Part shown: positions 1 to 6,143 of the stretch, in pieces
Numbering within the stretch: the first letter of the stretch is position 1
How the letters are laid out: every line of letters begins with the position of its first letter
Origin: DATKZB01 sp035528235
Lineage (GTDB): Bacteria > Planctomycetota > Phycisphaerae > FEN-1346
Length of the DNA stretch: 7,305 nt
Direction of reading: 5' to 3'
Assembly (NCBI GenBank): GCA_035528235.1
Contig: DATKZB010000393.1
Location: 1 to 7,305, forward strand
Made by a program: the position numbers and the translations under genes
The notes under the pieces: model-generated
Databases searched by the model: none
What the model was told of the DNA's origin: nothing
Seen by the model: only the letters and a program-made list of their open reading frames with translations

Positions 1-1
1 C

Positions 2-3000
2 GGGTGGACCGAGCCCAAGCCGCTCGACGCCCTCAACACACCGGCCGATGAAATCGGTCCGGCCCTGGCCCGCGACGGGGCCACCCTCTACTTCTACTCC
101 AACCGGCCCGGCGGCGAGGGCGGATACGACCTCTACGTCTCCCGGCACACCCACGAGGGATGGTCTCCGCCGAAGAACCTCGGGCCGCGCGTCAACACCC
201 CCTTCAACGAGTACGACCCGTCCGCCAGCCCCGACGGCACCCAACTGCTCTTTGCCTCGAACCGGCCCGCCGAGGGCCGGGACGAACTCGACGAAAAGGC
301 CTGGCGCGCCACCCTCCGCGAGGAACCCTACCAGAACGACTACGACCTCTACGCCCTCGATCTCCAGGACGAGGCCTCGGCACCCCGCCGCCTCGACGCC
401 GTCTCGTCGGCCGCCAACGACGGCCAGCCCACCCTCTCGGCCGACGGCCGGTGGCTTTACTTCGCCTCCGACCGCCCCGGCGGCGAGGGCGGATACGACC
501 TCTGGCGGTCGCGCGTCACGCTGGCGCCGCTCGGCGGACTCCTGCCGCCCGAGGCCCTCGGCCGGCCCGTCAACACGGCCGCCAACGAACTCGACCCGGC
601 CGTCAGCCTCGAGGGCTTCGGCCTGTATTTCTCGAGCAACCGCGCCGCCCCCGAGACCTACGCCATCTACTACGCCCGCAGTCACGAGGTGTTCCAGGTG
701 GTCCAGACGCGGCGGCTGGCCATCGGCCACATCCTGGGCCGGCTCTCGTGGCCGCTCATCGGGCTTGTCCTGGCGCTCATCGGCCTGGCACTGACGCTGC
801 TGGCGCTCGTGCGGCTGCGGCGCCGGCCGGGCCTGCTGGCCACCGCCATGATGGTCTCGCTGATTTTGCACCTGGTGGCCCTCAGCCTCTTCACGGTCTG
901 GCAGATTACGTATCGCATCTCGGAACTGGCCAAGGAGGCGGAACGGTTCGAGGTGGCCATCACCATTCCGGGCATCGCCGAGAGCGAACTCTCGAGCCAG
1001 TTGCGGGCCGCCTTGTCGGACCTGGCCCGCCTCGACACGGCCCAACTCGCCGCCGACAAGTCCGACCAGATGACCGCGCCCGAGCCGCCGGAGCTCCAGG
1101 AGCCCGAGGTCGCCCTGGCCGAGGTCCAGCCGGTGCCCCAGGAGATTCAGATTGCCCGTCTGCCGGACCGGCCCGAGGACCTCGCCGAGCCGCTCCGGCC
1201 CCAGGTCGAGCCGGCCCCGGTTCCCGAGCCGCTGCCGCCCGAGCCTCTCGCGGCCATCCAGCCCAAGGCGGTCCGCCCCGCCGAGACCGTCGAGCTGCTC
1301 CAGCCTCGACCCGTGGCCCTCGACCGCGCCGAGTCCGCGCCCCTGGCGCCGGAGCCGCCGCCGGTGCCCACGCCGGTCGAGCGCCGGGCCGACGTCCCGC
1401 CCGCCCTGGCGCCCGTCGCGCTGAGCGAGGTCGAGCCGCAGGAACCGACACTGGCGCCGGTCGAGATTACGCAGACCGTGCCGAAGGCCGCCAAGACCGA
1501 TGACGTCCTCGACATCGCGCCCGTCACGGCCGAGGTGGCCGTCCGCCCCGTCCGCGTCGCCGCGCAGAGCGTCGCCGACACCGTCAGCCAGAAACCGCTG
1601 GCGACGGCCCGGGCCGAGGCGCCCGCGCCCCTGCCCGCCACGATCGCCGAGGCACCGCGACCGGCGGCCCCGAGCGCCCGGCCGGCGGTTGACACGACGC
1701 TCCTGGCCGCCGCCACGGCGCCGCCCATCGCCGCGGACGCCGCCGCCATCGTCCTGAACGAGGACCTCGTCGCCGGGCCGGCCATCGCGCCGGCCGCCGT
1801 GCCGCCGATGGATACGTTGCCCCCGGCCTCCGGGCCGGTGATTCCGAAGCATCCCGCCCCGGACTCGAACGGCCGGGCCGAGACCGAGCCGGGCGCCCGG
1901 GCCGTCGTCGTGACCCGCCGCGCCGACGAGCCGGTTGCCGCCATGCCCGCCCCGTCGGCGGTCGGTCCGAACATGGCCGACCAGTTGCGCCTCGGGCCGG
2001 ACGCCGTCGCGCCGGAGGCCCTCGCGTCGTCGGTCGTGGCGGCCGTGCCGTCGGCCGCGCCGCCGCGGATCGACGTCGAGACGGCCGAACCGGGCCGCGC
2101 GGCCCTGCCGCCCGCAGCCATGGGTCCCGTGGACCTGACCGTACCGGTGGCGCCCACGGCGCCGCCGGCCATTCTGCCCGCGCCTCCGCCCGTCGCTGCC
2201 GGGCCGCGCGACACGCTCGCCGCCCCCCGCTGGCGCCGGCCCGCCGGCCTGGAGCCCGCCGACCTGAAGGCCGGCCGCGCGGAACCGCTGGCCATGATCG
2301 CCGCCGACCCCGTCGCCCGGACGCTGCTGGCCTCGGCGGTGCCCGCGGGCAAGTCGATGACCACGCCGGTTCTGGGCGACTCGATTGTGGCGGCGGCGCT
2401 GCCCCCGGCGAGCCCGATGGACGCCGACGTCACCGCCCCGCCCGCGCCGGTCCCGCCCAAGGAGGTCTACCGCCTGCGGACCGAGCCGGACCGGCGGGAG
2501 ATGATCGAGAAACTCGGCGGCACGCCCGAGACCGAGGAGGCCGTCCGGCGGGCCCTCGTCTGGTTCGTCCGACACCAGAGCCCCGACGGCCGGTGGGACG
2601 TCGACGGGTTCTCAAAATACTACGACGAGAACGGCCGGCGGGCCGACGGCGGCGGAACCCGGGCCGACCAGGACGTCGGCGTGACGGCCCTGGCCGCCCT
2701 GTCGTTCATCGGCGCCGGCCACACCCACATGCCCGCCCGCGGCGCCAAGGGACCCAGCGAGTACGCCAAGAACATCCAGAAGGCCATCGACTACCTCCTC
2801 GCCGGCCAGAAGGACGACGGCGACCTCCGGCGGAACGGCCAGATGTACGACCACTGCCTAGCCACGATGGTTCTGTGCGAATCGTTCAGCATGACGGGCG
2901 ACGAACGCCTCGTCGAGCCCATCAAGCGGGCCGTCGACTTCATCGTCAAGGCCCAGAACCCCGGTTACGGATGGCGGTACGAGCCCCGGTCCGACAACGA

Positions 3001-3568
3001 CACCAGCGTCGCGGGCTGGGCGCTGATGGCCCTGAAGAGCGCCGAGATCGCCGGGTTCCAGGTGCCGCGGAAGGCCTACCGAGGGGGGGGCAACTGGCTC
3101 GACAAGGTCCGCCAGGGCAAGCACGGCGGCCTGTACGTGTATCAGCCCGGCCGCGAGGTCACCCCGTCGATGACCGCCGAGGGCCTGTTCGCCGAACTGC
3201 TTATCGACCCGAACCCCGGCAGCCCGCGGACCGCCGAGTCGGTCGAGTACATCCTGCGGCACCGGCCGATGTGGCGCCCGCGGAACCAGGAAGACACCAA
3301 CCTGTACTATTGGTACTACGCCACCATGGTGCTGCACCAGTTGGGCGGCCCGAAATGGGATGAGTGGAACGCCCAGATCCGCGACACGCTCGTCAAGGCC
3401 CAGCGCCAGGACGGCCCCTACACGGGCAGTTGGGACCCCTGCACCCGGTGGGACCGGTACGCCGGCCGCGTCTATTCGACGGCGTTGGCGGCCCTGACGC
3501 TCGAGGTGTACTACCGGTACATGCCCTTCTACGACCTGCGCCTGGAAGGCCGGGACAAGGCCAAGTGA
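2..3568 (+). CDS. PD40 beta-propeller / two-TM / Pro-Ala linker / squalene-cyclase-like toroid protein (5' partial)
   Basis: This is one open frame from the left edge to TGA at 3566-3568, giving 1188 visible residues. A GTG at 689 lies in mid-domain and is not the start; the real start is upstream of the window. Visible residues 12-228 hold at least four PD40-type blades (DGxxLYFxSxRPGGEGGYDL). Hydrophobic helices at about 249-270 and 278-300, separated by an Arg-rich turn, anchor it in the membrane. Residues about 305-820 form a linker dominated by Pro, Ala, Val and Glu, probably disordered. Residues about 820-1188 form an alpha/alpha toroid of the prenyltransferase/squalene-oxidase-repeat type, with QSPDGRWD at 859-866 and later repeats with GWRY and DTSVAGW. 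The SHC DXDD acid motif is absent (SDNDT at 997-1001), so hopene synthesis is unlikely. Function is unknown; a cell-envelope scaffold or binding role is inference. Planctomycetes commonly carry this toroid type. Domain calls are firm, function is not. Confidence 0.9.
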   Translation, partial: GWTEPKPLDALNTPADEIGPALARDGATLYFYSNRPGGEGGYDLYVSRHTHEGWSPPKNLGPRVNTPFNEYDPSASPDGTQLLFASNRPAEGRDELDEKAWRATLREEPYQNDYDLYALDLQDEASAPRRLDAVSSAANDGQPTLSADGRWLYFASDRPGGEGGYDLWRSRVTLAPLGGLLPPEALGRPVNTAANELDPAVSLEGFGLYFSSNRAAPETYAIYYARSHEVFQVVQTRRLAIGHILGRLSWPLIGLVLALIGLALTLLALVRLRRRPGLLATAMMVSLILHLVALSLFTVWQITYRISELAKEAERFEVAITIPGIAESELSSQLRAALSDLARLDTAQLAADKSDQMTAPEPPELQEPEVALAEVQPVPQEIQIARLPDRPEDLAEPLRPQVEPAPVPEPLPPEPLAAIQPKAVRPAETVELLQPRPVALDRAESAPLAPEPPPVPTPVERRADVPPALAPVALSEVEPQEPTLAPVEITQTVPKAAKTDDVLDIAPVTAEVAVRPVRVAAQSVADTVSQKPLATARAEAPAPLPATIAEAPRPAAPSARPAVDTTLLAAATAPPIAADAAAIVLNEDLVAGPAIAPAAVPPMDTLPPASGPVIPKHPAPDSNGRAETEPGARAVVVTRRADEPVAAMPAPSAVGPNMADQLRLGPDAVAPEALASSVVAAVPSAAPPRIDVETAEPGRAALPPAAMGPVDLTVPVAPTAPPAILPAPPPVAAGPRDTLAAPRWRRPAGLEPADLKAGRAEPLAMIAADPVARTLLASAVPAGKSMTTPVLGDSIVAAALPPASPMDADVTAPPAPVPPKEVYRLRTEPDRREMIEKLGGTPETEEAVRRALVWFVRHQSPDGRWDVDGFSKYYDENGRRADGGGTRADQDVGVTALAALSFIGAGHTHMPARGAKGPSEYAKNIQKAIDYLLAGQKDDGDLRRNGQMYDHCLATMVLCESFSMTGDERLVEPIKRAVDFIVKAQNPGYGWRYEPRSDNDTSVAGWALMALKSAEIAGFQVPRKAYRGGGNWLDKVRQGKHGGLYVYQPGREVTPSMTAEGLFAELLIDPNPGSPRTAESVEYILRHRPMWRPRNQEDTNLYYWYYATMVLHQLGGPKWDEWNAQIRDTLVKAQRQDGPYTGSWDPCTRWDRYAGRVYSTALAALTLEVYYRYMPFYDLRLEGRDKAK
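107..503 (+). repeat. 28-bp perfect direct repeat inside two PD40 blades
   Basis: Positions 107-134 and 476-503 are identical over 28 bases and encode the same blade signature, RPGGEGGYDL, in the same frame. They reflect the internal repeat of the beta-propeller. The identity at DNA level, including synonymous positions, may mean recent duplication or gene conversion between blades, or simply strong codon bias in a GC-rich genome. Confidence 0.85.
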
Positions 3569-3602
3569 TTCAGGCCCGGCGCGGGAAGGGCATCTACCGT
3601 CT

Positions 3603-5018
3603 TCATTTCGGGAACAATCTGGCTGCCGCACCTTTTACCGTGAAGCGGAAAACTTCAAGGGGGACTCCCGCGGCCCCGCGAGCCGCCTCGATGACCTTTC
3701 TGTCCGCCTCTGGTGCAACCACGAATCCGCGGACCCGCCTCTCGTTTCCGTTGGCCCGCTCCGAGACGATGAAGGCGCGATAGCGCAGGAGTTGGCCGAT
3801 GACCCTGTCTGCGGCACGTCCCCGTTTGAGTTCCACGACGACCCATCGCCCCCTGGAATCTTTGGCAAGAATATCCAACGGACCCGTTGATGTCGGATAC
3901 TGGCGGTCCACGAACTTCAAGCCTTCCTCGAGAATAGGCAAGTTGAACTCCAAGAAGTCCTCCAGCGTCTTCTCCAATACGTTCAGTTGCCGGAACTGCG
4001 ACTCGTCGAGCGCCTGCAAGTCATCCGGCAAGACCTTCTTCGCCTTACCCCGTTTGAAGACTCTGGTCGAGCGCTCAACGTCTCCCCGGCGCCGGTAATA
4101 GAGCAGCGCCTCCTCAAAGGTGGGGCGGCGCCCCGTCTGGCCGTAAAAGGCCACCCAGTCTTCCTCGTTAACGAAACGAATGTAGCAGTCCTCCTGGAGA
4201 TGCTCCTGGACCAACGCCTCGGCGTCTGCATGCCTCCCCTCACCCAACCGAAGAGTCCCTGCCGATTCAACCACCAGTCCCGGGGCCTTCAGGAACCCCA
4301 GCATATAGGATTTGTCCAGACGTATCGTGTTGAACAGGCTCGTCCTTCGCGGGCCCACCTGGACCCGTCCGTCCTTCACAATCGGAATGGCGACCAATGC
4401 TCCTTGCAGTTCCGAGCGTGCTTTGGATTGCAGGCGCAAATACCTGGCAATGTTCCGCACCGCGCGCGAAATGCCCTGATCCGTCCGCATTCGTGCCATA
4501 AACAGTTCGTAGCACTCAGACGGAACGCCCTGCGGAAAATGCGTCAGGACGGCAAGAAGCGCCGGATACGGGAAGACGCCGACGTCCTCAACCATTCTGC
4601 CTACGGCGGGATTCGGAAACTGATACCGGCACAACTGCCTGTGAACAAAGTCGGGAAGGCCCCGCGAGGGCACGCGAAGAAACTCCCGGCCGGCTTCCGT
4701 GATCTGGACGATGCTCTCATCCGTTATCCACGCGACGCCGAGGCTGTCGAGCACCTTCTTGTTCATGCGGGCGATGGCGGCGTAGTCCGTGCTCCTGGCC
4801 GTCGCTCTCGTGGGCCTGAACAGGCCCGCACGGCGAAGCGCTCCGGCGTAACCTCGCTGGGCCCGGCGCCAAGGACGCCCCTCGAATCGCTTCAACTGCC
4901 TCAACTTCTTACGGATGCCTGGGAGGTTGCCCCGGGATACCGTGAAGCCCTTCGGCTGGAACCAGTAGAAGGGGTCGTTGACGTAGTCCTCCGCGAACTT
5001 CCGCCAGTACGTGTCCAC
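3603..5018 (-). CDS. Putative type II restriction endonuclease with C-terminal NucS/EndoMS-like nuclease domain
   Basis: The protein has 471 residues, starts at GTG 5018-5016 and ends at TGA 3605-3603. The C-terminal domain (about 345-471) matches the NucS/EndoMS pattern of the PD-(D/E)XK superfamily. It has a helix LEKTLEDFLEFNL (348-360), GPLD with Asp382, then VVVELKRG with Glu396 and Lys398, and GQLLRY with Gln409. The D-x13-E-x-K spacing equals that of the archaeal NucS active site (Asp160, Glu174, Lys176 in the Pyrococcus enzyme, from memory). The first 340 residues are not the NucS N-terminal DNA-binding domain. They are rich in basic and aromatic residues and include ITEAGREFL and RQLCRYQFPNP, which recall AlwI-family restriction enzymes; that link is tentative. 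The position directly behind a DNA methyltransferase makes a restriction role most likely: double-strand cleavage of unmethylated sites. The recognition sequence cannot be read from the protein. GTG is preferred as start because TGA precedes it directly and a GAGG lies 8 nt upstream. Confidence 0.85.
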   Translation of the reverse strand: MDTYWRKFAEDYVNDPFYWFQPKGFTVSRGNLPGIRKKLRQLKRFEGRPWRRAQRGYAGALRRAGLFRPTRATARSTDYAAIARMNKKVLDSLGVAWITDESIVQITEAGREFLRVPSRGLPDFVHRQLCRYQFPNPAVGRMVEDVGVFPYPALLAVLTHFPQGVPSECYELFMARMRTDQGISRAVRNIARYLRLQSKARSELQGALVAIPIVKDGRVQVGPRRTSLFNTIRLDKSYMLGFLKAPGLVVESAGTLRLGEGRHADAEALVQEHLQEDCYIRFVNEEDWVAFYGQTGRRPTFEEALLYYRRRGDVERSTRVFKRGKAKKVLPDDLQALDESQFRQLNVLEKTLEDFLEFNLPILEEGLKFVDRQYPTSTGPLDILAKDSRGRWVVVELKRGRAADRVIGQLLRYRAFIVSERANGNERRVRGFVVAPEADRKVIEAARGAAGVPLEVFRFTVKGAAARLFPK

Positions 5019-5957
5019 TCACATGTCCTCGAAGAGCGCCGGCTCCGGCGGTCTGGCCTTGACGCTGCGCATCTTGGGGCGGCGGAGCATGATGTCCGGC
5101 GCGGGAAAGCGCCGGGGCTCCAACCGGTGTCGCGCCATCGCGCAGTAGGGTGCACTGATGTCGAGTCCTATAAACTGTCTACCAGCGGACTTCGCAGCCA
5201 CACACGTAGCCCCCGAGCCGTTGAAGGGATCCAACACAATATCTCCTGCGAACCCTTCCGATGGCACCTTGGCGAATGTGTACATGAGGATGAGGCGCTG
5301 CGGCAGGACAACCGGGAATGGTGCAGGATGCCCGCCCGAACGCGCCACGTCTTCCGGGTAGATCGGCCAGACCTGCATCGTCAGGTTGAGCCACTGCGAT
5401 TGCGACAACTTGCTGCCCTCCTTTACGGCCTTCGACAGCTTGCGAGGCTTGCCCGGCTTCACGAACACGCTGATGAACTCAATTGTATTGTTCTCGTAGA
5501 TGTTGGGCGGGTACGGGTAACTGCCGAACATCTTGACGGTCGTCTGCTTCTGCCAAACGTACAGGCTGAAGCGCTGGAAGTCCGACTCCTCATCGTCAAG
5601 GATGGAAACCTCGATGTCGTTGTTGATGTTCTTGAGGTGCCGCGTGTGCCTGGTGTTCATCACCTTTTTGGGGATCGGCACGATCGGCGTGTTGATGCAG
5701 AGCTTGCCGTTGGGGATCAGGACGCGGTAGGCCTGTCGCCACACGGCGAGCAGGTCGCCGAGATAGTCCTGGTAGGAAGAGTGGCCAATCTGGCCTTCCA
5801 CACCATAATCCACCAGATTCCAGTAAGGCGGGCTGGTGACGACCAAGTGCACAGACTCATCGGGCAACTCGTCCAGGACACGTGCCGCATCACCACAGAT
5901 GACCTTGTTCACAAACCTGGCGATCTTCGAGGCCAAACCAGACTCCTTCTGCCGCAT
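5019..5957 (-). CDS. Beta-class site-specific DNA methyltransferase (N4-cytosine or N6-adenine)
   Basis: This 312-residue enzyme transfers a methyl group from S-adenosylmethionine to an exocyclic amino group of a base in DNA. The catalytic motif IV TSPPYW is at residues 41-46, preceded by a GDAARVLDELPDESV segment. The AdoMet-binding motif I DPFNGSG is near the C-terminus at 243-249, preceded by HPAPFPVVLPQRLI (210-223, motif X type) and followed by GLDIS (264-268). The order IV, variable middle region, X, I is that of the beta class. The middle part (about 95-205) is the likely target-recognition region. SPPY occurs in N4-cytosine and also in some N6-adenine enzymes, so the modified base is undecided. 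The ATG start at 5957 is constrained by an in-frame TGA directly before it (5960-5958). No good Shine-Dalgarno precedes it. It is the first gene of the operon and protects host DNA from the nuclease encoded next. Confidence 0.95.
   Translation of the reverse strand: MRQKESGLASKIARFVNKVICGDAARVLDELPDESVHLVVTSPPYWNLVDYGVEGQIGHSSYQDYLGDLLAVWRQAYRVLIPNGKLCINTPIVPIPKKVMNTRHTRHLKNINNDIEVSILDDEESDFQRFSLYVWQKQTTVKMFGSYPYPPNIYENNTIEFISVFVKPGKPRKLSKAVKEGSKLSQSQWLNLTMQVWPIYPEDVARSGGHPAPFPVVLPQRLILMYTFAKVPSEGFAGDIVLDPFNGSGATCVAAKSAGRQFIGLDISAPYCAMARHRLEPRRFPAPDIMLRRPKMRSVKARPPEPALFEDM
5027..5030 (-). promoter_or_regulatory. Shine-Dalgarno (GAGG) of the nuclease gene, inside the methyltransferase gene
   Basis: On the minus strand GAGG is followed by 8 nt (ACATGTGA) and the GTG start at 5018. 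The site lies in the last codons of the methyltransferase. It supports translation initiation or reinitiation at this GTG rather than stop-codon readthrough, and so decides the start of the nuclease gene. Confidence 0.6.
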
Positions 5958-5987
5958 TCAGCCAGCGTGGACTTCACGATCACCCCT

Positions 5988-6016
5988 ATTGTAGCCGCTT
6001 GGTGCACCAAGCGCAA
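5988..6016 (-). promoter_or_regulatory. Sigma70-type promoter of the restriction-modification operon
   Basis: On the minus strand TTGCGC (6016-6011) and TACAAT (5993-5988) are separated by exactly 17 bp. Transcription would start near 5981, leaving a leader of about 23 nt before the methyltransferase ATG. The -10 box differs from TATAAT at one position and the -35 box at two. An 18-bp palindrome occupies most of the spacer and the downstream half of the -35 box, so repression by a dimeric protein is likely. Confidence 0.65.
5996..6013. promoter_or_regulatory. 18-bp perfect palindrome, candidate operator
   Basis: CGCTTGGTGCACCAAGCG reads identically on both strands. It overlaps the last three bases of the -35 box and ends 2 bp before the -10 box of the leftward promoter, where a bound dimer would block RNA polymerase. 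No controller (C) protein or other helix-turn-helix gene is visible in the window. The binder could be the methyltransferase itself, the nuclease's N-terminal region, or a regulator encoded elsewhere. The palindrome is directly seen; its role is inferred. Confidence 0.6.
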
Positions 6017-6080
6017 GGAAAATGCAGCCGCCGCCAGCACTGGGAGGCCGGCCTGGCCTTGGTCCGTCGGCTGAATGGCG

Positions 6081-6110
6081 TTGACTTGCACCCACGCGGC
6101 GGCCTATAGT
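6081..6110 (+). promoter_or_regulatory. Sigma70-type promoter of the rightward exported-protein gene
   Basis: TTGACT (6081-6086) and TATAGT (6105-6110) are 18 bp apart. Each hexamer differs from consensus at one position. The predicted transcription start is near 6117, giving a leader of about 27 nt. It is divergent from the restriction-modification promoter, and the two share the 186-bp region between the genes. Confidence 0.6.
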
Positions 6111-6131
6111 TGCAGCCGCACCAGGGTTTCC

Positions 6132-6136
6132 GAAGG
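6132..6136 (+). promoter_or_regulatory. Shine-Dalgarno (GAAGG) of the exported-protein gene
   Basis: GAAGG is followed by 7 nt and ATG at 6144. A closer ATG at 6139 runs into TGA after one codon, so it cannot be the start; this supports 6144. Confidence 0.5.
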
Positions 6137-6143
6137 TCATGTC

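Noticed and set aside
160..1503. A 447-codon + strand open frame overlapping the PD40 gene in another frame
   Set aside because: The product is almost only Arg, Pro, Ala and Gly, typical of a shadow frame; the PD40 and TM motifs are in the other frame.
1147..2460. A 437-codon minus-strand open frame opposite the linker
   Set aside because: It encodes Gly/Ala/Ser/Arg low complexity and is a GC-rich shadow of the Pro/Ala linker.
820..3568. Squalene-hopene cyclase as the product of the left gene
   Set aside because: The toroid lacks the DXDD motif, is short for a full cyclase (about 370 against roughly 630 residues), and is fused to unrelated domains.
3575..3585. CCCG-GCG-CGGG hairpin between the converging stop codons as a terminator
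   Set aside because: The stem is only 4 bp and no T-tract follows on either strand.
6034..6054. CCAG-CA-CTGG inverted repeat and the 10-bp palindrome AGGCCGGCCT
   Set aside because: Both are short and expected by chance in GC-rich DNA, and they do not overlap either promoter.
3987..6074. A 695-codon open frame on the + strand antisense to both restriction-modification genes
   Set aside because: Its codons pair exactly with the codons of the minus-strand genes, so it stays open because TTA, CTA and TCA codons are rare in them. It has no protein-like motif, while the opposite strand has clear methylase and nuclease motifs.
5956..6076. 8-bp inverted repeat ATTCAGCC (5956-5963) / GGCTGAAT (6069-6076) flanking the intergenic region
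   Set aside because: It is too short to be called terminal repeats, and no mobile-element gene is linked.
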